Positions 1 through 9,700 of a stretch of DNA of 64,000 bases are shown piece after piece (position 1 is the first letter of the stretch; each line of letters begins with the position of its first letter). The notes beneath the pieces are model-generated. The model was not told the origin of the DNA and ran no database searches. It saw only the letters and a list, made by a program, of their open reading frames with translations. The stretch comes from Archivesica marissinica (taxonomy: Eukaryota > Mollusca > Bivalvia > Venerida > Vesicomyidae), in contig CM026401.1 in the NCBI GenBank assembly GCA_014843695.1, forward strand, positions 45,257,175 through 45,321,174, read 5' to 3'. The translations under genes and the position numbers were made by a program.

Positions 1-199
1 ATCCGTAACTATAAGGTCATGGTCACCGCTTAGAGGTTAAATGGAAAATAACGGCACAATATTTCCTGTCCGGGCTGTGACTTCTTCGGCTATGGAGGGA
101 TTTCAAAACTAATGTGCCACAACTGTTCGCCATATATAGGTGATGTATCGTATGCATGACCTACATCTGTTGCTTCAAGGTCAAGGTCACACTTGGAGG
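1..199. repeat. Possible dispersed repeat fragment
   Basis: The pattern 'aaggtca(a/t)ggtcac' followed by 'gaggtta' occurs at both ends (about 14-40 and 177-203), with a GC-richer middle. This looks like one unit of a dispersed repeat cut by the window edge. No coding potential is seen. The repeat assignment is an inference from the internal duplication only. Confidence 0.35.
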
Positions 200-203
200 T
201 TAA

Positions 204-437
204 CCCATTCAACACCAAGTAACTGACATGGACTGGTCCATGATATTCTTAGACCAATAAATTAATAAGGAAATTTACATTTGGACCAGTTCATTTATCA
301 AAATGGGTAATTGTGTCTAAAAATAGTAATATTACTGGCAAAAAGTGCAGATCCTGATGAGACGGCTCGTCACAAGCCGGCTCATCTGGATCTACACTTT
401 TTGTAAGCCTATTTAGAGGTCTGTGGTGTTGAAAGGG
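204..437. mobile_element. piggyBac-type MITE, copy 1
   Basis: This 234-bp element is flanked by TTAA at 200-203 and 438-441. Its termini are inverted: CCCATTCAACACCA at the left and TGGTGTTGAAAGGG at the right. TTAA duplications with CCC...GGG ends are the signature of piggyBac-superfamily elements. An internal GC-rich palindrome (about 342-400) can fold into a long hairpin. It has no ORF, so it is non-autonomous. Three near-identical copies lie at 918, 8718 and 19698. Confidence 0.85.
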
Positions 438-600
438 TTAAAGGGGAAATTAGCTGAACTTTTAGTAATAACTATCCTTGAAGAAAACTCTAAAAACCGA
501 AAATTTGGTAAATTGAGAGGCTATCGAATATTTCCATAGACATTAAAAATTTAGTACAGTGTACGTTATGGGCGTTTACTTAAAATCACTTGCCCCTAGA

Positions 601-825
601 TTATACAAATTTATTTTAGCTCTATTGCGAAACAAGTTCTTACAACTTATATTAATCACTCTCGAGACCTCATTCCTGATGGAATCCATCGCCACGAGGG
701 AGAGAGAAGAGGCAACGTGGAATTTAAATACTTTGCCTACGGGCACAATCGTAACGGCTCCAGCGGGGGCTCGAACACCGCATCTGAAGCGAACGCGCAT
801 CCACTGTGCTATCACGACGTCCCTC
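601..825 (-). mobile_element. SINE family A, full-length-like copy
   Basis: This is a tRNA-derived SINE read on the minus strand. The head carries an A-box-like TAGCNCAGTGG region and a B-box-like GTTCGAGCCCC region. The body is conserved and the tail contains AGTGATTAATATAAGTTG. The same family occurs at 4163, 11626, 27735, 34647 and 60513. Short ORFs across it are accidental. Confidence 0.85.
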
Positions 826-917
826 ACCATGGTAGGTTCGACAAACATACATAGTACAGTATATCAATGGTAGGATGTAGATAAAATGAATAATTGACCT
901 CTTCTGTTGTGGATTAA

Positions 918-1151
918 CCCATTCAACACCAAGTAACTCACATGGACTGGTGCATCATATTTTTAGACCAATAAATTAATAAGAAAATTACATTTGGACC
1001 AGTTCATTTATCAAAATGGGTAATTTTTCTCTAAAAATAGCAATTTTACTGGCAAAAAGTGCAGATCCTGATGAGACGGCTCGTCACGAGCCGGCTCATC
1101 TGGATCTACACTTTTTGTAAGCCTATTTAGAGGTCTGTGGTGTTGAAAGGG
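918..1151. mobile_element. piggyBac-type MITE, copy 2
   Basis: Second 234-bp copy of the element at 204-437, with TTAA at 914-917 and 1152-1155 and the same CCCATTCAACACCA inverted ends. It lies only about 480 bp after copy 1, in the same orientation. Confidence 0.85.
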
Positions 1152-1155
1152 TTAA

Positions 1156-1499
1156 AGTGGCATCATGTAGTACTGCCTGGAGCGACGACGTCGTCGTCCT
1201 CCCAAATTGTCAAGTGACGTCTCGGACTATTTGTGTAGCTGTTACCCCGATAACAGACCACTAATCGGTTACTAGCTGTAACATATCCGTGGGTGGCTAA
1301 CCAAGCAACCCTTCCGCACTACTTTATGTATACATGATTGTGTTATTGTTGGTGTGTATGAAACTGAAAGAAAAATTATAGGGGGAACTACCCATGCCAA
1401 TTTTATTTGGACGAAATGCATGATTTACTTCCCTTTGACATGTTACAACGTTGACATAATATTTATTGTTATTGTATACGCCAGATAATGGTGAAAAAT
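1156..1499. other. Gene-free stretch
   Basis: No ORF of note, tRNA-like sequence or tandem repeat was seen here. It separates a MITE from the 65-bp array. Confidence 0.5.
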
Positions 1500-2310
1500 A
1501 GCCGTTCAGTTCTCCTTGTGGGGCTGGATCTAGAGAGGGAGAAATAGTATGGCTGAGCCGTTCAGTTCTCCCTGCATGGCTGGATCTAGAGAGGGAGACT
1601 TGGGAGAAATAGTATGGCTGAGCCGTTCAGTTCTCCCTGCAGGGCTGGATCTAGAGAGGGAGACTTGGGAGAAATAGTATGGCTGAGCCGTTCAGTTCTC
1701 CCTGCAGGGCTGGATCTAGAGAGGGAGACTTGGGAGAAAATAGTATGGCTGAGCCGTTCAGTTCTCCCTGCAGGGCTGGATCTAGAGAGGGAGACTTGGG
1801 AGAAATAGTATGGCTGAGCCGTTCAGTTCTCCCTGCAGGGCTGGATCTAGAGAGGGAGACTTGGGAGAAATAGTATGGCTGAGCCGTTCAGTTCTCCCTG
1901 CAGGGCTGGATCTAGAGAGGGAGACTTGGGAGAAATAGTATGGCTGAGCCGTTCAGTTCTCCCTGCAGGGCTGGATCTAGAGAGGGAGACTTGGGAGAAA
2001 TAGTATGGCTGAGCCGTTCAGTTCTCCCTGCGGGGCTGGATCTAGAGAGGGAGACTTGGGAGAAATAGTATGGCTGAGCCGTTCAGTTCTCCCTGCAGGG
2101 CTGGATCTAGAGAGGGAGACTTGGGAGAAATAGTATGGCTGAGCCGTTCAGTTCTCCCTGCGGGGCTGGATCTAGAGAGGGAGACTTGGGAGAAATAGTA
2201 TAGCTGAGCCGTTCAGTTCTCCCTGCAGGGCTGGATCTAGAGAGGGAGACTTGGGAGAAATAGTATAGCTGAGCCGTTCAGTTCTCCATGCAGGGCTGGA
2301 TCTAGAGAGG
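1500..2310 (+). repeat. 65-bp minisatellite, about 13 copies
   Basis: CCGTTCAG recurs at about 1502, 1559, 1624, 1689, 1755, 1820, 1885, 1950, 2015, 2080, 2145, 2210 and 2275, giving a 65-bp period. The first unit lacks 8 bp and one unit has an extra A. Units are nearly identical. Each carries TTCAGTTCTCCCTGCAGG, which resembles a pyrimidine tract plus CAG acceptor. The monomer is related to a dispersed repeat at about 2345-2430 and, inverted, at about 59990-60065. ORFs here simply follow the repeat. Confidence 0.95.
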
Positions 2311-2344
2311 GTATCAGTTGTATATGGGACAGACTTTAATGCCA

Positions 2345-2430
2345 CGCATGGCTCATTCTAGAGGGCGATTTTGGCGAAACAGTCGCCCTAGGGACCCCGA
2401 CTTCGCCCCTGGGGGCTCCACTGGGATGAG
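2345..2430 (+). repeat. Dispersed repeat related to the 65-bp monomer
   Basis: The segment with TCTAGAGGGCGA, CAGTCGCCCT and CTTCGCCCCTGG matches, in inverted orientation, the segment at about 59990-60065. It also aligns with the 65-bp array monomer (TCTAGAGAGGGAGACTTGGG). It is probably the dispersed parent of that array. Confidence 0.6.
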
Positions 2431-2462
2431 TCCTGCCTCATAGCACTCTAACTATATTTCAG

Positions 2463-2749
2463 ATGAAGCATACGCGCCACTCTCGGGAATGTTTCCATGC
2501 CACTTTTGCAACAAAGCATTTACGTTCAAGAGCGTGCTGGATAGACATATGCTAATACATACGGGAGAGCGTCCCTATAGATGCCCTCTATGCCCCGCCT
2601 CTTTCACGCAACAATCTACGCTGGACGAACACAGCAGGAGAAAGCACAAGGAACAGTCAGACTTGCAATGCAAAATATGTGGCGAAAAGTTCAGATTCAG
2701 GCGGAACTACAATAACCACATAGATTTATGTACCATCAGTTTAGACTAG
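2463..2749 (+). CDS. C2H2 zinc-finger terminal exon 1 (alternative 3' exon candidate)
   Basis: This is the last coding exon of a zinc-finger protein, presumably a nuclear DNA-binding factor. It follows a clear acceptor (ACTATATTTCAG, ending at 2462) and runs open to TAG at 2747-2749. The first two bases complete a split codon, so the preceding intron is phase 1. Three fingers are visible: finger 1 starts FPCHFC and ends H-x3-H; finger 2 starts YRCPLC and ends H-x4-H; finger 3 starts LQCKIC and ends H-x4-C (C2HC form). A TGERP-type linker joins fingers 1 and 2. There is no local start codon context for an independent gene; the internal ATG at 2489 lies only nine codons inside. An exon with the same phase and architecture lies at 8014-8270. 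This matches lola- or broad-like BTB-zinc-finger loci with alternative C-terminal finger exons. The upstream common exons are not in the window. Confidence 0.85.
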
Positions 2750-3021
2750 CGACTCGATCTCAGTTATATATACACAAATACAAATAGCATTTATATAGCG
2801 CAATCGTTAAACATTATTCTATTGCGCTTCACAATTACAGATGCAATGTTAACCATTTACACATGACAATAATATATCGTTATGTAAATTCATTCAGTGA
2901 CATTGTGAATTAATGCTTGAGATGTGAACAGTAAGCCTATGTTACTATGTTGGTATACCTTTAAAGCGACACTAAGCTAAATCGGTGAAAGCAAATTTCC
3001 TCAGAATGTGAACTTCTGTTA
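2750..3021 (+). other. Probable 3' UTR and flanking DNA of zinc-finger exon 1
   Basis: AT-rich sequence after the stop codon of the first finger exon, with no ORF. I saw no convincing AATAAA signal in the first 250 bp, so the transcript end is undefined. Confidence 0.4.
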
Positions 3022-3411
3022 CAGTCTACATCCGTTATGTCAAAGTCGGTTATGTCGAATTATCCGGTTATCTCGAAGTCTGATCAACGACCCGTTTCTG
3101 ACACTATCATGTTACATATAACTGGCTCCGTTTATATCGAATTTCGGTCAAAGTCAAACTTCGGTTATGTCGAAGTATTTTGTACGGTCCGACGGAATTC
3201 GACATAATGGGTGTAGACTGTAGTTAAAACGTTAGCTTTGTTTTGTGCTTAAAGTCGCACTAACAGCTTAGGTCACACGGCGACGGTCTCCAGCTGTTAT
3301 TGGTGGAGGAAGACACAGGGTCGACATAACCGACGCAACGGGACTTTGATCCGGCTTCGAGATAACCGGATAATTCGACATAACCGACTTTGATATAACG
3401 GATGTAGGCTG
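3022..3411. mobile_element. Tc1/mariner (Tigger/pogo-like) MITE complex with SINE fragment
   Basis: A 199-bp element at 3022-3220 has inverted ends CAGTCTACATCCGTTATGTC and GACATAATGGGTGTAGACTG, flanked by TA on both sides. A second right end (GATATAACGGATGTAGGCTG then TA) finishes at 3411 and pairs over about 53 bp with the left arm at 3028-3080. A fragment of SINE family E1 (about 3250-3325) lies between them. The interior repeats the motif GGTTATGTCGAA. There is no transposase ORF. The TA duplication and CAGT ends point to the Tc1/mariner superfamily. Confidence 0.7.
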
Positions 3412-4162
3412 TATTTGCTATAAGTTGCTATGCAATATATGTTGAGCATGCATTTTCATATTGTTGACTGCTTCTTGTAGATTTGCATGAACTCCAATCT
3501 GATAGCTTGCCTAATAAATTAATAATAGAGCGGCACGTTTCAATCGGTCGCGTTTCCGTGTCATACCTCTTATGTCATTATTAAACCAGAGATTATCCAC
3601 TGGCCGAATGTGACGGAATACATACCGTAATAATTTCTATGAAGCTTTGTGAGCCGAGTCAGCAAGTGTATCTGTTTGTGGACATGCCAATTATTAGTAG
3701 TAGTACCAATTGAGTATTCGAATAATTGGAAATAAACATTTTTATATTTCCCTACTCGTCTATGAATATGTGCTGGTGTTGCTTGTTTTGTGTACACATG
3801 TGTACTGTAATGGTCCACTTATATGACCTGGTGTATTAAAGGTTCCAGCATCTAGATCCATAATGTTTTGTTCTAATTTGCAGCAGGACCGAGTAAAGTA
3901 CTAGAATTTAGTGTGGTACGTGTTGGGGTAGTTATTGCATCGTTCATATTTGTAACTGTTGGAATATCTCGAAACTCGTGACAGGAATCATTCAATTGGT
4001 CCTCATTAAAGTCACCTAGAAGTAGTAGTCTTAACAAAACTAATCATAAAACAACAAACACCTATTGCAATGGCAAGCTGTATACTTTATGGTGCGACTA
4101 GCGAGTATAGGGGATAACCATTGTACACTTTTATTAACCGACACTTTAAGCTGTATACTTAG
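3412..4162. other. Gene-free AT-rich stretch
   Basis: No supported gene. Short ORFs on both strands have no recognisable domain. No tandem repeat was noticed. Confidence 0.4.
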
Positions 4163-4397
4163 TTTATATAAATTTATTTTAGCTCGATTGCGAAACAAAT
4201 TCTTTCAACTTATATTAATCGCTATCGAGACCTCATTCCTGATGGAATCCATCGCCATGAAGGAGAGAGAAGAGACAATGTGTAATTTAAATGCCTTGCC
4301 TAAGGGCACAATCGTAACGGCTCCAGCGGGGCTCAAACTCCGGACCTTTCCTACCCGAAGCGAACGCGCATCTACTGCGCTATCACGACTTCCAGAT
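4163..4397 (-). mobile_element. SINE family A copy
   Basis: Minus-strand copy of the family at 601-825. Its head, read on the plus strand, ends ACTGCGCTATCACGACTTCC. That stretch is nearly the whole monomer of the 22-bp satellite at 14737-16375, so it represents the seed of that array. Confidence 0.85.
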
Positions 4398-5210
4398 GTA
4401 TACTTTATGGTGTGACTAGTGCGTAGGGAGATAAGTTAACCATTGTACAATTGTATTAGCCGACACTTTACATGCATCACTATGTACATGCACTGCAGAA
4501 CTTCTCTGATAATAATTCGTGTACATACTATCTCACGGACAGTGTCTCCCATCCCAACAACATACTATAGCAAATAACATACTTTCTAAAATGCTTTGTA
4601 TATACTGTATCTTTGTAAATGCTAACTCTGACAGATGCGGCATGTGATGTACAAAGCCAGGGTAAAAACCGGAGAAAAAACTTCACGCACTGTAGTTAAT
4701 GTAAAATACTCTGGAAAACTGCACCTGGTCCACCACAGTCCACCCATCTTGCATACACATACTATTATTCAATAATCCGTAACATGCACTAAGTCTTATC
4801 AACTCCTCGGACTATTCCGCAGAATACTGAACATAACGGACTCTGTTCTGAAGTATGTTTCTATACCCAAAACATTATTACCCAATCGTGAAAAAATTAA
4901 AAATATATAACTTTCCTTTTACATCATTACAAACTTGAATAGCATAAAGTAGATGTGATACGTGTAAAGAAGACTTGCGTAGAACTGATTTATTCGCTCC
5001 CGAATACCCGCTAAACATCACGTGCACAAAACCGGTCCACTGCTTGTGTGTTAAGACATACGTTCTCCGCTATACTACGTACCGCGGAGAACTTCAATAC
5101 TTGTGGGTGAGGACTCGAATGACAACCGCCGTGCAGCCCTGCCTGCAGCATAATACGTGTATAAGATTAAAAGTTACAACTGACATCACTGACTTTAGCG
5201 ATAATCTACA
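4398..5210. other. Gene-free stretch
   Basis: AT-rich sequence without a supported gene. A 90-codon open stretch at 4975-5247 has no recognisable domain and runs into the foldback element at 5211. Confidence 0.4.
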
Positions 5211-5455
5211 CTCAACAAAATTCCTAATCGGTCACCTCGTGCTTTGACATATTTGAAGCAAACTAATAACCATATAGTACTAATATTCATATCATCTTAG
5301 TGCACACATTTTAGTACCGATCTTCAAACAATGAGATGCAGTAAAATAGTCAGGACAAAATGCATTAAATGACAATATAAAAATATTTATATATGATTAT
5401 TAGTTGGTTCCAAATATTATAAAACACCACGTGACCGATTAGGAAATTTGTTGAG
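5211..5455. mobile_element. Foldback MITE with about 65-bp imperfect inverted ends
   Basis: The left end CTCAACAAAATTCCTAATCG is matched in reverse complement by the right end CGATTAGGAAATTTGTTGAG (5436-5455). The similarity continues about 65 bp inward on each side (for example AACTAATAACCATATA against AACTAATAATCATATA). There is no ORF and no clear target duplication, so the superfamily is not assigned. Confidence 0.7.
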
Positions 5456-5580
5456 GGCATAATTGTTGGCGATCTTAATAAGGTTGTAATATTTAGCGTT
5501 CATTTTAGAAATTTTATTGAGCCTCATTTTGTAACTGTTTGTGTTGTTGATACTTTTAGTGTGATGTTTAGTGTAGTGTG

Positions 5581-5612
<32 letters not shown>

Positions 5613-6250
5613 TGTTTAGTGTAGTGTGATGTTTAGCGTGATTGTAACTTTCAACTCGTAGTAACAGGTAACGGTCCCGCAGTTGGAATCGTAGCCTGGG
5701 TTCCAGTCTGTCGATTTTTAACTTCCGGCAAAATGACATCGTTGATATGATCAGAAACTCAATACGGCCCAATTAATAGTCTCGGTATTAAAATATATTT
5801 ATTGGACTGACCAGGCAACATATATCGACGCCTGTTCACAGGCTATTGGAATCGTTCGCGGGGGTACGATTCGAAGACGAGAGATTATCACCAGATAAAT
5901 GGGCATTGGTTGTGTCGTCGGTCTAAAAGTATATAAAACCAACGCAGTGTGTTCAGATAAGAGAAGATGTACCATGAACAGTATCTTCTTATAGAATGTC
6001 TTCCTCTAAATATGCGTTCCATTATATGATAACACAGGGGTGTGGTCACTGCTTCTGGTGCAAACCTGTTTTACAGTGCTCTGTTTCTTCATTAACTTCC
6101 CCTGCTCTAATTATTTGGATGTTTTCGTAATTTCATTTGCTTCTTCATACATTTTGTGTGCTCTGTTTTTTTTTATCAAAACCGGGTTGCCAATTATGCA
6201 AATAATCTACTTTGGGAGCGAAGTTTACTAAATTAAATGTTCGAACTTGT
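5456..6250. other. Gene-free stretch with a (TG)n microsatellite
   Basis: A (GT)n run of about 15 repeats lies at 5580-5611, flanked by repeated 'gatgtttagtgtagtgt' motifs. The remainder is AT-rich. A 63-codon open stretch at 6040-6231 is hydrophobic but has no recognised family and is not called as a gene. Confidence 0.5.
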
Positions 6251-6254
6251 AACA

Positions 6255-6500
6255 TATCACCGTCTCCGTGGCCTAGTGGTTAAAGTGTCCGCGTACGGAA
6301 CGGGAGGTCGATGGTTCGAACCTCGTCAGGGGTTTGTTCTGATATCGCCGGTTGGTGAGCCGCCAGCTAGTTAAATAATGGTTACCGATTGTCTACCTGA
6401 CTGGCGCCTGTCCTACATGCATAGGATTCGGAAAGTACTGATGTTCATGAAATGAGGTGTCTCATAAGTCAAAAATGGCTGGCCCTTTAAATAGGGGCGA
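6255..6500 (+). mobile_element. SINE family D copy
   Basis: A tRNA-like head (CGTGGCCTAGTGGTTAAAG, then GGTTCGAACCTC) is followed by a body containing CCAGCTAGTTAAATAATGGT. That body recurs at about 62185-62290. The head alone would score as a tRNA-like gene, but it lacks a complete clover-leaf partner and continues into the SINE body. Confidence 0.7.
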
Positions 6501-6580
6501 CACTATAATAAACAAACACTTTATAATTTCAATTGCAATGTATGTATGTTTGTAATTAAAATGCAAATGTGATTAAACTA

Positions 6581-6683
6581 CAGTCAAACCTGTGTTAGTG
6601 GTCAACTCTATTAAGCAGCCACCTTTACTAAGCAGCCACTTTCTGTGATTCCCTTGGCTGGCTGCTTAAGACAGGTTTTACTG
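6581..6683. mobile_element. Short TA-flanked MITE
   Basis: A 103-bp element between TA dinucleotides. The left end is CAGTCAAACCTGTGTTAGTG and the right end, reverse-complemented, is CAGTAAAACCTGTCTTAAGC. The motif TAAGCAGCCA is repeated inside. It is consistent with a Tc1/mariner-type MITE. Confidence 0.7.
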
Positions 6684-6867
6684 TATTCTCGACCACGAAG
6701 GCGGACACTATTCGTTCCGTAGCTTTTATTTATACTCGCCACCGCATAACTGCATTTTGACGAGGAAATGTTTTTAAGCTTATCGTCTACGTCGGTTGTT
6801 GTGACATCTTGGTTGGCTCCTTACTTCCCAGAGTAACTAGAGTCCTGAGGTGTTGGTAGCTTCTTTT

Positions 6868-7120
6868 TCAGTTAGTCCTTATTATTGCCACCCTCCTCAC
6901 TGTTAGTTCTTATTATTGCCACCCTCCTCACTGTTAGTTCTTATTATTGCCACCCTCCTCACTGTTAGTTCTTATTATTGCCACCCTCCTCACTGTTAGT
7001 TCTTATTATTACCACCCTCCTCACTGTTAGTTCTTATTATTGCCACCCTCCTCACTGTTAGTTCTTATTATTGCCACCCTCCTCACTGTTAGTTCTTATT
7101 ATTGCCACCCTCCTCACTGT
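6868..7120 (+). repeat. 31-bp minisatellite, 8 copies
   Basis: CCACCCTCCTCACTG recurs at 31-bp spacing from about 6888 to 7106. The flanks (GAGGTGTTGG(T/C)AGCTTCTTT before, CAGCAG after) match a single-copy dispersed repeat at about 25139-25215, where the corresponding segment reads GGCCACTCTCCTGACTG once. The array therefore looks like an expansion of an internal segment of that repeat. Confidence 0.9.
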
Positions 7121-7149
7121 CATACAGCAGCAGTTAGACATCAGGGCAC

Positions 7150-7775
7150 AGACGGATCTGTAGTCCAGCGGTTAACACGTTGGACCGATATGAAAAAGTT
7201 GGCAGTTTCTTACGGAGGTTGGTGCACCCAAGTACTGGTTAACCGTTGGAGCCTGTCCATGAAAGATGTTGTTAGGTAAACTGCCCGCCGGCGATATAGC
7301 CCAAAATGGTGCTGATGCAGGCGTAAAACCCGAAATATGACATATAGCACGTTGGACTGGTAATCCAGGAATCGCAGGTTCGATCCCCCGTCTAACCCTA
7401 ATAAAATTAACAGTTTTTCAGATGGGACTTTAAGCCGAGATCTCGTATCGGTGCCTTACACCTAGCCTTGGTTCAAGTTTGTCGATTAGTCACTTTTTAA
7501 CTTCTGACAAAATGACATTATCAGAAACTCAATATGGCCCACTTAATAGTCTCGATGTTAAAATATATTTATTTGACTGACCAGGCAAAATATATCGACG
7601 CCTGTTCCCATGCTACTTTACACCGTGCACGTAAGAGAACCAGTGGAGACTCTGGAATGGGTATCTCTCTGTATCATTGCACTATCCTCCAACAATCGAA
7701 AACGACTAATCTCTTCAGGAGGCGTCGCTCATATGGGCAACCGGTAGCGACGATAAATAAACGTAAAACACACAG
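7150..7775 (+). mobile_element. SINE family B interrupted by SINE family E2 fragment
   Basis: The family B head (GACGGATCTGTAGTCCAG) starts at 7151 and is broken at about 7195. It resumes at about 7350 (TTGGACTGGTAATCCAGG, GGTTCGATCCCCC) and runs to the tail GGGCAACCGGTAGCGACGAT near 7755. The inserted part contains GGTTAACCGTTGGAGCCTG and GTTAGGTAAACTGCCCG, which match family E2 (28230-28470, 61497-61725) in the opposite orientation. Confidence 0.75.
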
Positions 7776-8013
7776 ACATCAGGGCGAAGTGTGGCGCTTC
7801 TCGGTCTGCAAGCTTGTTCTTCATGTCGGATAAAGCCTGTGAGTACACGCGCCTCCAAGATTGTCCAGCCGCCAAGAATCTGCGCGCGCACACCGGAAGA
7901 AAGTGCGATACGCTGAAGAGCCACGTGTCCTAGGTTGCTGTTGCGAGATGTGCCTCGGCCGCGTCGTGCACACCATAAGGACATCATGTACATGTATTCT
8001 ATTGTATTTTCAG

Positions 8014-8270
8014 GTGCATTGACTTTGGCATCCTCTCAGCAGACGACACCTGGCGGAACTAGCTACAATGACATATTCGCACCTAGAAATATGTACACAT
8101 GCAGTATATGCGGCAATGCGTTCCTATTCCAGAGTTACTTGAATAGGCACATGGTGAAACATTCCAGTCATAAGCCGTACAAATGTGACTACTGCGACGC
8201 TAGATTCACGCAGACCGGAAGTAAAAATAGTCACATGAAGAAAAGACACAACGTTTATAACATCGAATAA
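8014..8270 (+). CDS. C2H2 zinc-finger terminal exon 2 (alternative 3' exon candidate)
   Basis: This is a second zinc-finger terminal exon, preceded by the acceptor TTGTATTTTCAG (ending at 8013) and closed by TAA at 8268-8270. As in the exon at 2463, the first two bases complete a split codon, so one upstream donor could join to either exon in frame. After a 30-residue linker rich in Ser, Thr and Gln there are two fingers: the first starts YTCSIC and ends H-x3-H; the second starts YKCDYC and ends H-x4-H. The C-terminus is KKRHNVYNIE. The coding end and the start of the 3' UTR are copied three more times directly downstream (8314, 8412, 8510). Alternative C-terminal exons of one BTB-zinc-finger-type gene is the best reading. 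Two separate genes cannot be excluded without the upstream exons. Confidence 0.85.
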
Positions 8271-8607
8271 GCAGGTCATGTGTTAGGCTAAAACTTATTA
8301 TTCTTGTTTCTGGCAGACCGGAAGTAAAAATAGTCACATGAAGAAAAGACACAACGTTTATAACATAGATTAAGCAGGTCATGTGTTATAACTTATTATT
8401 CTTGTTTCTGGCAGACCGGAAGTAAAAATAGTCACATGAAGAAAAGACACAACGTTTATAACATAGGTTAAGCAGGTCATGTGTTATAACTTATTATTCT
8501 TGTTTCTGGAAGACCGGAAGTAAAAATAGTCACATGAAGAAAAGACACAACGTTTATAACATAGGTTAAGCAGGTCATGTGTTATAACTTATTATTCTTG
8601 TTTCTGG
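8211..8607 (+). repeat. 98-103-bp tandem array seeded by a coding exon end, 4 units
   Basis: The first unit starts inside the zinc-finger exon at 8211 (CAGACCGGAAGTAAAAATAG). The copies start at 8314, 8412 and 8510. Each holds the coding end and stop codon of the exon, plus about 40 bp of following sequence ending TTATTATTCTTGTTTCTGG. In units 2 and 3 that pyrimidine-rich end runs into CAG, giving an acceptor-like TTCTTGTTTCTGGCAG directly before the exon-derived sequence. In unit 4 it reads GAAG instead. Confidence 0.95.
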
Positions 8608-8717
8608 ACTAGGAACCAGTTGTCAATTTTGATATGATCCTCAGCATTGTTCTGATCAAAAGTAAGAACTTTAATTGATGGTGTCATTACTATCGAAACA
8701 TACAGGTAGCCTATTAA

Positions 8718-8951
8718 CCCATTCAACACCAAGTAACTCACATGGACTGGTCCATGATATTCATAGACCAATAAATTAATAAGGAAATTACATTTGGACC
8801 AGTTCATTTATCAAAATAGGTAATTTTTGTCTAAAAATAATAATATTACTGGCAAAAAGTGCAGATCCTGATGAGACGGCTCGTCACGAGCCGGCTCATC
8901 TGGATCTACACTTTTTATAAGCCTATTGAGAGGTATGTGGTGTTGAAAGGG
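8718..8951. mobile_element. piggyBac-type MITE, copy 3
   Basis: A 234-bp copy with TTAA at 8714-8717 and 8952-8955 and the same ends and internal palindrome as copy 1. Confidence 0.85.
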
Positions 8952-8955
8952 TTAA

Positions 8956-9374
8956 AAATGTAGTCACCATCCCAACCCATATTTTTTTAGAGCTTACAAC
9001 TATATACATATTTACATATACATATTTGGATATAACGTTTCCTTATTGCTACATTAAAATTGCAATAACGCGATGCTGTAAATATATGCGGACGTTTAGC
9101 AAAATCAAGTCCAAATAGTTGCCACTGCTGTTAAGTATTCGATAGTTTCTCTACAATTTATATATACTGAACACCATTACTATTCGCCAAGCATTTTGTA
9201 CCATTTAAACGTACTCCAACATGGGGAAGGGATTCATATAAGCTTTAAGCTTGTTTCTCGACCCATATCGGTTCGAATGTATGAAATATTGTGTTTATAT
9301 ATGTATATATGTATTTGATCCGTATAAAATATGTTTAAACTAACTATATACAACTATTGCGAAGCAAGTTCTAA
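8956..9374. other. Gene-free AT-rich stretch
   Basis: AT-rich, with short TATATA runs around 9295-9320. No gene or repeat family was recognised. Confidence 0.4.
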
Positions 9375-9510
9375 CAACTTATATTAATCACTCTCGTTGG
9401 CGCGGATGAAAGCGTATAATTATGTGGCCATTCGTGTGGGAGGAAACCGGAGTACCCGGAGAACCCCCACCTGTCCGATCTGACGACCACCGTACCATCC
9501 CATTTGCTTC
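9375..9510 (-). mobile_element. SINE family C fragment
   Basis: Reads, on the minus strand, CTCCGGTTTCCTCCCACACG, then CTTTCATCCGCGCCAACGAG, then the tail GAGTGATTAATATAAGTTGT. It matches the 3' two-thirds of the family C copies at 14498 and 50200. The tRNA head is missing. Confidence 0.7.
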
Positions 9511-9583
9511 ACCACAATTCCATGAATCGTATATTATGAATAATTATACACGTTTTGTCATTTGATTTGTTTTATACATTGTA

Positions 9584-9700
9584 CAGTATACATCCGTTAT
9601 GTCGAACTCCGCCGAACAAAATACTTCGTCATAACCAAAGTTTGACTTCACGAAATTCGCTATAAACAGATCCAGTTATAAGTAAAATGATAGTATTTGA
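9584..9700. mobile_element. Tc1/mariner-like MITE fragment
   Basis: TA followed by CAGTATACATCCGTTATGTC, then internal motifs (CAAAATACTTCG, CATAACC(A)AAGTTTGAC) that match the element at 3022-3220. The right end is not evident. Confidence 0.6.

Noticed and set aside
342..400. Hammerhead-ribozyme-like CTGATGAGACGG in the piggyBac-type MITEs
   Set aside because: The CUGAUGA core is there, but the partner GAAA after stem II is absent; the sequence forms a plain palindrome instead.
559..873. ORFs on both strands over 559-873, and at 4065-4415 and 11555-11856
   Set aside because: All are translations of SINE family A copies.
6255..6330. Stand-alone tRNA genes at SINE heads (6255, 12837, 14498, 27735, 49873)
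   Set aside because: A- and B-box-like regions are present, but each continues into a repeated SINE body and tail, and no complete functional acceptor stem was seen.
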